DNA of 64,000 nt from Epiperipatus broadwayi (lineage: Eukaryota > Onychophora > Udeonychophora > Euonychophora > Peripatidae): positions 4,587,214 through 4,651,213 of the forward strand of contig JAQFVV010000072.1 of assembly GCA_028023455.1 (NCBI GenBank), in the 5' to 3' direction. A model generated the notes under the pieces. The model was not told the origin of the DNA. It worked only from the letters and a program-made list of their open reading frames with translations, and did not search any database. A program made the position numbers and the translations under genes. This document shows, piece after piece, positions 46,784-58,139 of the stretch; the stretch's first letter is position 1, and every line of letters starts with the position of its first letter.

Positions 46784-47214
46784 TGTATTTAAAAACAATT
46801 TTAATTATTCTTATTTATTTTAAAAACAATTATAAAGATTTGATTAATTAATGTTTCAGAATAAAATTTGACCTTTTAAGACGTTACTTATGTAGTATTA
46901 CTCGTAATTTACACTAAATTTGCTTTATACAAAATTAAAAAAACAAACAACCTGTTATCATAAATCAGTATGGACGTATGCTGTCCAAAATCTTTGATTT
47001 TATATGCTTAATATTTACAGCTTGGAATGATCAAAATGAGTTATGCAATGTGAAGCTATTTATATTTACACAGAACTGCTCCTATCTTCTAACAGCAAAA
47101 TCAATTTATACTAATGAATAGTATTTCTGTTGTGTAATTTTAATTTACCTATCTCACATAATGTAGGGCCTGGTTTCTGTCTATGCTTAATCCCTTGGGA
47201 AGGGTGGATTTATA

Positions 47215-47400
47215 AACATGACCAAAGGCATGTAAAAAATATATATAATTTCCAAGATGTACATTCTGTGCTGAACCAGTGCTCATCAATTGGTCTAAAC
47301 TATAATCTCTTATGCATATCTTTACCATTGTTCAGTATATATAGATAGCCAATTATCACAGTTTAATTGATGTGTCAAATTTACCAGCCTCGCAACTTTG
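47215..47400 (-). mobile_element. Family B arm fragment
   Basis: Carries AGTGCTCATCAATTGGTCTA and GATAGCCAATTATCACAGTT in family B order. The hammerhead core is mutated (UUGAUGA; AGAA for GAAA). Confidence 0.55.
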
Positions 47401-47819
47401 ACACAAACCACTTGCTGGAAGACTTTTATTAGTCATTTATTATCCACTAATGATAATATTTCTGCAGTGTATTATTCATTAGTGAATAATCTCTAGCGTA
47501 ATGAATGTCTAATAAAAATTATTACGTCAATTTCTAAATTTAAACCGCCTTGTAAATTGATTTTCATAAATGATTACTTTGTTAATCTTTATTGGAAATA
47601 GATGGATGTTGAAACTTTATCAAAATATATGTGTGATTGAGTACTAAATAACCATTTATTTCTCTACCCTTTTATTTAGTTATTAATTTCTTTGACTACA
47701 TAAAAGAATGCTGGTAGATTTATTTAATCTTGCATTGATTTTTCTAATTTACTACTATTAAACTAACTGGCACTTAACTACCTATTTTATAACTAACTCA
47801 TAATTATAAGATATAAAAG

Positions 47820-48190
47820 CAGTGGCAGCTTGTGAGAATTCATAGTCGTGGTGGTGGTGGCATTCAAAAATGGCCATCTTTGAAGTAAATAGTCATATAC
47901 AAGAAGATTACAAACATTTCTTTTTCTATGAAAATGCTGTTACATCATTGAGCTGCAGTAACTTTTCCCCATATAACAGAGAGTGCAAACAAAAAAAAAG
48001 GTGGGACAAAAAATCATAATAACTGTGAATACTTTTTGCCTCTTTCCTTAGGCAACGTATTTTACTGCACATTTGTGTAAGACACATATAGGAATTTAAT
48101 TAACATACAAATTTAAGAATGATAATAATTAAAAAAAACATTTATTTTACACTGGGTTGTGGCTGCTGCCCTATGGACAGGCCACCATTG
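47820..48190. mobile_element. Short hAT-like non-autonomous element
   Basis: Begins CAGTGGCAGCTTGTG and ends with the inverse of CAATGGTGGCCTGTC, similar to the CAGTGGCGGCTNGTG ends of many animal hATs. The flanks ATATAAAAG and CATATAAG are an imperfect 8-bp TSD. It contains a (GGT)n patch (47850-47862) and no ORF. Confidence 0.55.
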
Positions 48191-48668
48191 CATATAAGGA
48201 TCTTAATACACTTGTGTCTAAATTCAAACCTGACTGCCTGAAAAAAAAGTAAGCTTGCTTGTATTCTTCATTTATTTCCTTTAAGATTACAAGAAAACTT
48301 AGATATTCTTTTGGGTACATGTTAGTCAACACAACTAATTAGTGGGCAGTAAATATATTCCTAGATGTTCTTAAAGAGTAAAAAAAAAGTAAGAAAAATC
48401 TTAAATCTTCATAATCTGGCAGATGAATAGCTAGCTGGTGGACATTTATTTATTCTTTATGTAGCTTCTATGTAAGGAATGAATGGAAATGTTAAGAATA
48501 GAAAATCTGAGGTGATTTAAATGAAGATGGTATTCAGACAGTAGCTATTGTATCTGCTTTATAAAATATCTGCTGCCATAAAATTTATTTAATTTCAGAT
48601 AATAGCTGTGGCATACTATATTTAACTTTGTTTTTCATATTCATGATGGTTTTTGGTGATATTCTGGT

Positions 48669-49055
48669 TTAGACATTTGAATGGATGGGTTCTGTTTTTG
48701 TGGAAGGGGTTTTCTGCTTAGTAGGCTCTTCTGGAGAAGGGGAAAATACAATTTTTACAGTGGGAATAGGGGCTACTTCAACTGAGGGATTTTTCTCCTG
48801 TTTTTTCTGGAGTACAAGTTTCTTCTTTTGAGTGAGTTTAAAAGCAATATGTGTATTTTTTATAGATATATTTAAATTCTTGGCCAACTCTTAACCTTTT
48901 TTTTTTGCGAATTTTTTCTAAAATTTTGTCAGCCTTTTCTAAAGTGATTTTCAGTATAATCACCAATTGTTCAGGTGTGCATTTAACTCTTTTCAAAGAG
49001 TAACATATCCAGCGACTAATTAAGCTTTCAAAAGTCATTCTGCTACTAACTTCTT
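48669..49055 (-). pseudogene. Degenerate coding sequence of unknown family
   Basis: Two overlapping minus-strand frames look like one gene split at an A10 run (near 48896-48906). The first half (from a Leu-Leu-Thr-Ile-Glu start region; Met at 49038) reads as amphipathic helices with CTPEQL and LEKADKILEKIRKKK. The second reads AKNLNISIKN, then Lys/Gln-rich and Pro/Ser/Thr-rich sequence (PSVEVAPIPTV, SPSPEEPTKQKTPSTKTEP). Composition is far from random for this AT-rich DNA, so a former exon, retrocopy or ORF1-like protein is plausible. I do not recognise the family. Confidence 0.4.
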
Positions 49056-49177
49056 CAATGGTAAGCAGCTAATCTAAAGTTGGATCATTGTTTGATCATT
49101 CTTGGACTGAATATAAGATGGCTTCATGAATCATTCATTAAAATGCGATATAGATTTGATGGGAGAATTTTTTTATT

Positions 49178-49665
49178 AAAATAAAATGCTAAAAATAATG
49201 AAATAATCTATCATAATCCAAAATGTAATATATATATAAACCTTATTCTTAGCACCCATAGATATATAAATTTTTTCTTGTCAATAACATAGGTCATGTG
49301 ATATTATAATCATTCAACTAAACTTAATAATATTGAAACTTCATTTAGCACTAAATATCTTTTTATCACTATTTGATGAAGAACTTGAGTTTTTTTTTTA
49401 GCATAGTGCAACATATAAAGACTTTGGTTTAGTAATTAATGCTAAAAAAAACTCAAGTTCTTTATCAAATAGTGATAAAAAAATATTTAGTGCTAAATGA
49501 AGTTTCAATATTATTAAGTTTAGTTGAATGATTATAATATCACATGACCTATGTTATTGACAAGAAAATTTTTATATAACTATGGGTGCTAAGAACAAAG
49601 GTTTATATATATATTACATTTTGGATTATGATAGAGTATTTCATTATTTTTAGCATTTTATTTTA
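49178..49665. mobile_element. Long near-perfect inverted repeat (about 220-bp arms)
   Basis: The left arm (about 49178-49404) and right arm (about 49438-49665) are reverse complements with only a handful of differences, separated by about 33 bp. Both outer ends read AAAATAAAATGCTAAAAATAA / TTAGCATTTTATTTT. No ORF. Structure fits a foldback MITE; no obvious TSD. Confidence 0.85.
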
Positions 49666-49723
49666 TGTCCATATATTTGTGATTATTTATTAAGCACATA
49701 GAAAGTATGTAGATACTTTAGAG

Positions 49724-50260
49724 CAGTGGTCTTCAACCTTTTCAGACCTGCGGACTGGTAAAAATAAGGATAAGGTTTCGCGGCCCAGCAAAAATAAGAA
49801 TAAGGTTTCGCGGACTGGCAGAAGTCTATAGATAAATTTTCTTAAAGATGTAAACTGCTTAGCTTTAGATGAGCATAATTGTTATAACTGATCAAAACAA
49901 CGTTAAATATAGAAAATGAAATTATATATATATGGAGTTTGTATAATAAAAAACTTTTTTTTTAAATTTTGAATTTTTTTAGAAAAGTTATAAAAAATTT
50001 AATTCTACCCCCCCCCCCATAAATATCTGTGATAACTAAAAAAAACAAATTAATTTATGTATGATTGATTAGATTTTGTTTTCCTTCTGTTTCTTTTTTT
50101 TTAAATTGGGTAAAAATGAGATGAAAAAAGAAATAAAAATTGTTTATATTAATTAAAAGTTTAAACTCTTATTATTTTGTTATTACAAATTTTCCTGTGG
50201 CCCGGCAGAAAACTTCTGCAGCCCGGCACCGGTCCGCGGACCAAGGGTTGAAGATCACTG
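49724..50260. mobile_element. hAT-type non-autonomous element (537 bp) with 8-bp TSD
   Basis: Ends CAGTGGTCTTCAACCTT and AAGGGTTGAAGATCACTG are inverted repeats of the Charlie-like hAT pattern (CAGTGGTTCTCAACC). TSD CTTTAGAG / CTTTAAAG (49716-49723, 50261-50268). Subterminal GCGGCCC/GCGGACTGG repeats at the left and GGCCCGGCAG, GCAGCCCGGCACC, GGTCCGCGGACC at the right. The centre is AT-rich with a C tract (50010-50018). Confidence 0.88.
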
Positions 50261-51030
50261 CTTTAAAGAAAGGCTTTAACCTTTCTCATATGTGCCTTGA
50301 ATAATTATAATAGTACTTAAGTGATATTTAATTAAATATTTACTTCATTAGCATGGATCTATAACATATATATATATGTGCGTGCGCGCACGCGTGTGTG
50401 TGGTTTGTGCACAGATAATGAAGTTTGTAAAAGCAAATAATACTCTGCAATTTAATGAGCTGAGTGCTTTCAGAAGGCTTTATGCTTCCATAATCATAGC
50501 TACTAAAGTGTTGAGAACTATATGAATGTAGTATGAAAATATATGTAAATTAATGCAAAGTGATTTAAGAGACTATTTTTGAGAGACAGAAAAGCATGCA
50601 TCGCATCTATTGATTGATGTAGGATGACTTGCTATATAGCATGCTTCCTTTACCTTACGTTTGGTGTCATTTCTTTTAAAACATACATGGAGGAACCTCT
50701 CAAACCTTTCCACAAGATAGCAATTTTATAAAGATAAGAGTGGTCATATTATCTTTAACCTAAATGCCCACTTATATAGGCCAATCTGAAGTATATTGAT
50801 TTGAGAGCATGAAATTGTTACTCTCTTCATGCTTACAAATCAAGATGTTTCAGATTGGCCTATATAAGTGGACATTTAGGTTAAAGATAAGACAGCCATT
50901 CTTATTTTTATAAAATCACTATCCTGTGTCAAGGTTTGGGAAGCCCCACTACAGTTAAAAAACAATATTGTTTGACTATTATAAATGTTCAAGGTGCACA
51001 TGATAATGGTTAAAGCCTTTCTTTAAAGTA
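50261..51030. mobile_element. Fold-back element hit by the hAT at its left end
   Basis: CTTTAAAGAAAGGCTTTAACC (50261 on, one base trimmed in meaning only) is inverted at 51009-51028, and the pairing extends about 55 bp. An inner inverted repeat pairs about 50752-50812 with 50832-50891 (TTATCTTTAACCTAAATG.. / ..CATTTAGGTTAAAGATAA). The left arm originally continued through the TACTTTA at 49714-49720, now separated by the hAT. Confidence 0.75.
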
Positions 51031-51544
51031 AATCAATATTTAGTAAACAACTTTTGTGTAATATTTCCATTACTATTAATAGGGTATATCTAATATATAG
51101 GTGAAAAAGTCAAATGCTTTTAATTATCTCACAGTGAGCTAAGTATTCTCTAATGTCCCTCACAGAAAACATTGCCAGAGTAATGAGGTTTTAAATAGTT
51201 TTTAGCCTCGTTTTTCATCTAGTAAGAATATAATTTACTAATATTTTATGGCTAGCAGAATTGGCTACCATCAAGGTGCCTGTAAAGGACTTCTATTCCT
51301 GATTAAAATCTGAAAAAATGTTCCAAAGTTCAGTAGGCAAGGATTGGAACCCAGATCATAAAAATGGTTAACAGATGTGCTATTATAACCCCAAGAGGCT
51401 CTTACAGTTTAATATATATTTAATTTAACCAGTTATGTAATTTCATAATCATATTGGTTTCCTTTGTCACATTGCAAATTAAATACTTTAATATAAATGA
51501 AATCCTAACCTATTCTCATTTATGCTTAGTGATATAATGACTTG

Positions 51545-51594
51545 ACACAACTGATGAAGGGGATTTCCTTGAAACTGATAATATAGCTTTGTGT
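51545..51594 (+). ncRNA. Hammerhead-like motif, third type, one core substitution
   Basis: ACACAA, CUGAUGA (51551-51557), stem II (AGGG/CCUU with one G-U, loop about GAUUU), GAAA (51571-51574), stem III CUG/UAG with an AUAAUA loop, then C-U, and UUGUGU (51589-51594), which pairs fully with ACACAA. The only lost core base is U16.1, here C. The surrounding sequence is neither family A nor B. Confidence 0.45.
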
Positions 51595-51764
51595 TGTAAT
51601 AGTTCATAATTCAGAATTTGGTTATTATGTATATACTTACATCTTAGTTAAACTAACAAAAAGCATGTGAAAGCTTTCATTTATAAAAGAAGTATAAAGA
51701 AATAGAAAGAAATTCTAGTATTTAATGGTTTAAAACAGTAACAGATTCTCAAAAAGGATTGGTA

Positions 51765-52300
51765 TAAAACCACTAAAACATCACATGATCACTATTTCTT
51801 ATACTTACACAAGCTGTTAAAACAGAAACCAATTTTCCAGACAGTAGTGCCATCCAGTGTTAAACCATAATAATCAATGGATGTTAGAAGATTTATGCAT
51901 AAAATTACTATCTAGTGCCTACTCATTCAATATCCCAGAGAAGTTTTCTAGCTGTGTTTTTTTTACTAAAGAGCTTTGGATCTGAGAGCACTGCATCTAG
52001 ATCTTAGAATCTAATTTCATCTTCCAGTAGCCAACTTTAACTTATTTACTTAACTATAAAGGTGGCTGCTGGAGGATTAAATTAGATTTTAAGATATAGG
52101 TGCAGTGCTCTCAGATCCAAAGCTCTTCACTGATGAAAAACACAAGCCAAAACTAGTCTAGAAATATTGGTTGAGTACTAGATAGTGATTTTATGCACAA
52201 CCTTTCTAGAATTCATTGATTACTAGAGCTTGCACTGGGTGGCACTACTGTCTGGAGAATTTGCGACTGCTTAGTGTAGGAAATGTTCGTGTGATATTTA
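51765..52300. mobile_element. Family A, tail-to-tail pair
   Basis: An inverted copy starts ATCACATGATCACTATTTCT and continues to the TTTGGATCTGAGAGCACTGC region near 51967; from about 52060 the sequence returns in the opposite orientation, ending GCACTACTGTCTGGAGAATT. Both hammerheads are damaged: the left has lost CUGAUGA, the right has lost one base around GAAA. Confidence 0.7.
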
Positions 52301-52872
52301 ATAGAAAGAATAAAACTGAAAAATAAAAAATAAAAGATACTTGTGTTGAAGGAGTAGAAAGTATTGATGTTTAGGTATATCGTTAAACAGAGAAAGGAAT
52401 TAGATAAGTGGAAATTAGAATTCATAAAAAAGTAACATGAGATTAATTAGATTCCTGACAGGTTTTTATATTATATATGATATGTAAAATTACTTGGACA
52501 GGATTAATAATGCTTGTTTTAGCATTTAGAAATAATGCACTTTGTATTGGCCAAGAATGCCATAAACTTTTAGATATAATGAAAAAAGAAATAGGGAGAA
52601 AATTGTGAACAGCAAATGAAAAGGTCAAATGGGGTAAATTGCTTTTTAACGAGTTAAATCAAAAGTAAATTTAATATGTTTAAAGGTCACAATATATGAA
52701 TGAAAATAAATAAATAAAAATAGTATTCTATTAAATTGTTGAGAGAACCACACACACGCTGAGAAAAAGGGATTTACAATATGCAAAATAAATAAATAGA
52801 TCATTTCTTCTCTTGTAATTTATAAAAAAATGAGACAAGTGAGAAAGATAATTTGTTACAGGTACATAATTA

Positions 52873-53328
52873 AAACAGGCAAAACTCACTATACGTATTG
52901 CCACACACAGCATGCTAGTGTAATCAATGGATGCCAGAAGGCTAGTGCACAAAATCCCCATCTAGTGCCTACTTTCTGGCTTGTGGCCTTCAGTGAGGAG
53001 CCTTGGATCTGAGAGCACTGCACCTAGATCTTAGGATCTAATGCAACCTTCCAGCAGCCACCTTTTATCTCCACTTAACTACAAAACTATGAGTCTTAAA
53101 CTGAAAACACCTTAATGTTTTCAATTCAAGCCCATTAGCTTATATAGCCATATGGGTCTGAACTCAGTTCAGTACCCATACATTTTGGTGTCTTTGGTTC
53201 TTTAATAATCATAGCCACCACTATCCTATTAGGCAGGATTGGTTTTAAGCCAATAAACATCACATGACCACCTCTTAACAACAGTTATACACAAGAATAA
53301 GAGGTGGTCATGTGATGTTTATTGGCTT
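52873..53328 (-). mobile_element. Family A retroposon with exact 13-bp TSD (456 bp)
   Basis: TSD AGGTACATAATTA at 52860-52872 and 53329-53341. Starts AAACAGGCAAAACTCACT; ends in a 30-bp perfect inverted repeat (AAGCCAATAAACATCACATG at 53248 onward with its complement ending at 53328). The hammerhead is internally deleted (core lost near 52975-52995). Confidence 0.85.
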
Positions 53329-53474
53329 AGGTACATAATTATGAGCGGTGAAAAAAAAAGGATAGATAAATTCATTAAAGAAACTAATTAGAATAGTAAA
53401 AAATGATTATAATATAAGAATAAAAATTATATAAAATATGTAAAATTGTATAATAATAATAAAGAAGTTTATTG

Positions 53475-53632
53475 GTAACAATTAACCCTTAAGCTATCAA
53501 AAAAATCTTTAGTGTCTATATAAATATGTCAGATGGTGGATAAAGGTCGTACTGCCTTTATTCTTAAAGGAAGTTGCCTTGACTACAGGTTGAGATTTTA
53601 GATAGTTTAAGGGTTCATTGTTATTATCTACA
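53475..53632. repeat. Inverted repeat, about 35-bp arms
   Basis: GGTAACAATTAACCCTTAAG and the inverse TTTAAGGGTTCATTGTTATT flank about 80 bp. Confidence 0.6.
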
Positions 53633-53977
53633 TCTATAAACCTATTAAAGCCATGAGTTGGCTTTATTGTCTTAGTATCATTATTCCAAGAAATGAAGGC
53701 AAAAATTGAATAAGATTTCATTGTAGATGTGACGATAGAAAACTAGTGAGTACTGATTTTTTGTAGGGTTGGATGTTGAAAATGGCTATGGATAAATTGT
53801 ATGAAAAAAGGGAGAAACTTAAAGATAAAAATTGGGAAATATATGAAAAGATAACAAATGGGATAGAAGGAAAAATTAAGGAACTATGGCTAAAGAAATA
53901 ATTGGATAATAAGACGTAAAAATAAACGAGCTTATCAAGATATGTAAAGAATTAAAATAACTTGATTATCAAAGTGT

Positions 53978-54218
53978 AAACAAGGTAAAACTCTCTATAC
54001 AGTACTGCCACCCTGTGCCAACCAGAGTAATCAATGGATGGCAGAAGGCTTGTGCATAAAATCCCTATCTAATGCCTACTCATCCAATATCCCCAGACTA
54101 GTTTCTGGCATCCATTGATTATTCTGGTTGGCACAGGTGGCAGTACTGTATAGAGTTTTGCCTTGTTTATAAATAATTATGTGCTAGTATAAGAGATAGT
54201 GATCATGTAATGTTTTAA
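53978..54218 (-). mobile_element. Family A retroposon, 241-bp deletion form with exact 14-bp TSD
   Basis: TSD GATTATCAAAGTGT at 53964-53977 and 54219-54232. The ends (AAACAAGGTAAAACTCTCTA; GATCATGTAATGTTTTAA) are kept. The middle is a snap-back in which TCTGGCATCCATTGATTATT directly follows GACTAGTT, so half of the hammerhead is gone. Confidence 0.85.
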
Positions 54219-54234
54219 GATTATCAAAGTGTCT

Positions 54235-55690
54235 GGACATCTATCCTACATGAAGAAATTAGACATTCACTTAAAGAGAAGTGATATTATATAAAATACA
54301 CTATATAATTTAAAGATACAAACATAATTTATGATACTACAACTCTATATAAAAATTTTCAACGAAAGTAAATAAATAAAATCAGAAAAACCTATTTTTT
54401 AAAAAAATAGTTAATAGCTTTATCTAATCTAAACAAAATTTACAATTTCAAACTAGTAATAAATTTTTTTTAAAGAACTATAAATAAACAAACATTTTTG
54501 AGAAATGTTGGTATATATGTCTCTTTCTATTTACTGAAGATCTATTATTTTATGCAGTTTGCAAAAGCTGAAGTGTATAAATATTTGATTTTAAACACAA
54601 AGATATTTTTTATAACCTGATTAATGTATCCCATCGTTCAAGAGTTTCTTTTTCAATTTGCAGACCAATGTTTACATAAATGAAATATTTATAATTTCGC
54701 ATTATTTAACACAAACTACCGAAGGAATTTAAAATATGTAAATAGAAAGTATAAAATAAAATAAGTATAATAGCATTATTTTGCTATTATTATTATTTAA
54801 AGACATTCCAATCAGTTGATCGTAAATAATAACTTTTGATTTCTATTTTTTATCAGTAGAAACACAATTTTCTATTTTCAAAACAAATTTATAAATATGT
54901 TTTTACATTACTATTTAATCAATAAAAATATACTACTTATAATACTGAAATAATTAAATAAATGTGAAAGTTACTGAACAACATATTATTACAGGGGAAA
55001 GGGAATAGCACGGTCACACATATATAAACGAGTGTTTTATTTTTCAGAAGTGTTTGTCACATTAATATGTACTCTAGACTTGATTTACTACAAGATCTAA
55101 CTTTTCTACTGTGCTGATTAAGTTTGATAAAAGCAGTGATTTTCACTTGGAATGCGTATATCTGTAGAGATACAAACTGGGACATTTAGAGTATGCAAAA
55201 ATATATATATAATGGCAAACCAAGAATCCATTATTTAATTAACGTAATGTAAATTTTTAATTGTAATCTGTGAAGTATTTCATGAATTCATGGTTCTTTT
55301 GAGTTTTGAATGTAAAAATATATGCCTTATCTAACAATCCATTGTTGGAAAATTTATTTACAGTTACAACATATAAATTTTAACATAAACCAGCAACTAT
55401 ATTCATCATAAATACTTCACTAATATACAGGATGCACTTAACATTGACAGTTGACCAACGTAGTGTAGTAGTACTGCATTAAAATTGTGCATGTAAAAAT
55501 TTTTTATGTAGTGCCAGAGATCAGAAATCCTTTCTAAAGCTAATATTTTGAAAACATCTGGATATGCCTAACAATTATTTGTGTAATAAAAATAATATTA
55601 CATTTGAAGATGTAAAGTCAATCAATTATATATACTAACTAACTTATAGATCGTTTAGAATTGGAAAAAAAATAAAAGTTTAGAAAATCA
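54235..55690. other. Unannotated AT-rich DNA
   Basis: No gene, RNA or clear repeat recognised. Confidence 0.45.
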
Positions 55691-56200
55691 ACATTTTTTA
55701 TTCAATGTATTGTAGTGCCATCTACTATAAGACTAAGTAATCAATGGACATCAAACATTACAGAGATATAATATCCATTTCCCCAAAGTGATGGAAAGAC
55801 TTACTCTTGGAAGCATATAAGTATGAATATGAGAATGTTTTGTGATGCTTTTCTAGTGAAAGGGCAGAAAGGTCTATGATTGGTAAAGAACTGAGATCTT
55901 CAAAATATATAGAAGCTGACCGGGTATCAGATGTATAATGAGTGTGCAAACAATTTAGCTTGAGTTCAAAATGTTATGATTATATTTAATTTCAGAATCT
56001 GAACTTAAATAGGATAAAAATGTTAAAAGGTGTGGCTAAATATGTGATGGTGTTAGTTCCAGATTAATCTGGAAATGGAAATATAGCAATTTACCATATG
56101 ATATTCATTGATGGATAGTAGATGGATCTAAAATAAAAGAACTTCTCTTTGGAGCATATGAGTAAGCATAAAAAAATCATGGTTATTGTTGTAGGTATTA
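55690..56200. repeat. Family A-related diverged fragments
   Basis: TGTAGTGCCATCTACTATAA and AGTAATCAATGGACATC near 55710-55755, and the inverse-like TTCATTGATGGATAGTAGATGG near 56102, suggest an old inverted relative of family A. No ribozyme core is visible. Confidence 0.45.
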
Positions 56201-56988
56201 AAATTAAAAACTCTCAATTGTAGTTATGTACAAAGATGTAAAATCAATAATAATTTACTTTGGAATTGGATGCAGTACAGAGACAGTATGTGGCAAATGA
56301 TTGACTGTTTGGGAAAACAACAGCTTAAAAAAGTTGTCTAAAATCATTGAGTCATGCAAGATCTGACAATTGCTTTTCTAATTCAATAAATATGATTTGA
56401 TCTATAACATAGCATGACATCTGTAATATGTACAAATAAACAATATTAAGATACTGGCTGATTGGTAATTTAAATGGTGAAATAATCGTAATATAAATAA
56501 TGTTAATGCAAAGGTTAATAATGATAGTAAAAGTAAATATGTTTTATCTAAATATAAATATATAGAATATGCAAAGATTACTTAATTTGGACTTAAAGTG
56601 GTTGGAGATAAGGGCTTGTAATTAAGACAGTTTTAAAGTATAAGGCTGTTTTATTTTGACACAAAATGACATTGAAACCACATTACTAGAGTGGAGACTA
56701 CTAAAGTCTCAACCCCAGTAATGTTAGGTCTGGTTTTGATGCTGTTTTGTGTAAACATTAAAATATAAGACTGTTGTGTCAGCTTCTAATGAAAGACATA
56801 TCCTCAAGAAAGAAAATTAAAATAAACAGTTCTACAATTTTTTTGGAAAAGTCAATTATTGAGAAAACTACATGGTGTTGGATTTTTTACATAAGTTTAA
56901 CTTGAATTCAGATTTTCACATGACCCTCAACTATCCTCGCTATTTCATACTGCAGACACACTTGATCACACACATATCGAAAAGATAA

Positions 56989-57047
56989 ATAATTACCAAT
57001 ATATATATTTCATGCTAAAACAGCACTCGTCAGTTGGTCCAGATTAT
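56989..57047 (-). ncRNA. Hammerhead ribozyme, family B left arm, complete core
   Basis: Minus strand: AUAAU, CUGG, ACCAA, CUGACGA, stem II (G-U plus UGCU/AGCA, no mismatch), GAAA, UAUAUAUA (minimal stem III, AUA site), UUGGU, A, AUUAU. Stem I pairs ACCAA/UUGGU and AUAAU/AUUAU. All invariant core bases are present. Confidence 0.78.
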
Positions 57048-57158
57048 CATGATGGCTGAAGAGTTGTGGAGTGGAATGGATTGAAACTGATTCATTAAAG
57101 TATAAAGATTGGCTATCTTAATATAAGCTGAGCATTGATTGTATATGTGAGGATATGA

Positions 57159-57216
57159 TAATCTGGACCAACTGATGAGTGCTGGTTTACCACAAAATAC
57201 ATACATTGGTGATTAT
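57159..57216 (+). ncRNA. Hammerhead relic, family B right arm
   Basis: CUGAUGA and stem I (ACCAA/UUGGU, UAAUC/GAUUA) are intact, but GAAA has become AAAA next to a lost CpG, and the cleavage triplet reads ACA. Likely inactive, unlike its partner arm. Confidence 0.55.
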
Positions 57217-58139
57217 TTATCTTTTCTACATGTGTGTGTTCAAGTGTGTCAGCAGTATGAGATAGCATGGATAGTTGAGGGCCATGTAAAAGTCTGAGTT
57301 CAAACCCTTATACATATTACATCTGGGAATGCAGGTATGAAAAAGCCCGTATTGTAGAAAAAAAATCATATATTAAAGTTTAACTTGGTGAATAATATTA
57401 AAAATTATTTACATAAAGTTTACAGAAGTAAAATTTTTATTTATTCTTGATTTAATGTTTTAGAAATATAACATTGGTGAAAAGTGTGTTCTGAGCCAAA
57501 ATGTAGTGAAGCCATGTTATATTTGATATTGTTAGTGCTTTTATCAAGTAAGTCACATTTTTATAGCTGCATGTGACTGATTGCATCAATACTAATTAAA
57601 GATCAAACATTTCTTCTTAGATCTTATGTATTAAAGTCTTCATGTTTAATATTGGTATTAATACAACAGTAAACTATGATCCAAAATTATTCCATTGATT
57701 TTGTGACTTAGAATAGTCTACTGCTACTAAATGTTTTCTGCACATATCAGAAATACTTCACTCATGTAAAAAGATTGCTACAGAAGAACTTGGATGCCTC
57801 AATGCTCAAAACAATCACATTAAAAGAATTAATATTACATATAAATTTTTTGTGAAGATTGGTTAAAATATGTTTCAGGGCTTTATGATGCAATAGTAGG
57901 AATCTGTCTTCTAAGCAAACAATCTGAATTCAGATCTGAGCGAAGATGCTTAATATTGCTTTCTCATATATACACTCTAGTTAGCCATCCAATATTGGTC
58001 AGTAAATGAGCTTAGGGTAAGCAAGGGCAACTCTTGCCATATGGCAGTTAGTAAGTCAGGTGAATACTTCCTTCTTAACTATTTTTATATGAGGGATCTT
58101 TGCTCTTTTACTCTTTTATCTTTTAGTTAGCTCAGGCAC

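Larger units (their letters stand above)
56905..57375. mobile_element. Family B hammerhead retroposon with 12-bp TSD (471 bp)
   Basis: TSD AAGTTTAACTTG at 56893-56904 and 57376-57387, exact. Left arm AATTCAGATTTTCACATGAC... and right arm ...GTAAAAGTCTGAGTTCAAAC pair with moderate divergence; the central loop is very short compared with the 26-kb copy. Each arm contains a hammerhead on opposite strands. Ends in a unique GGTATGAAAAAGCCC tail and A8. Confidence 0.83.
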
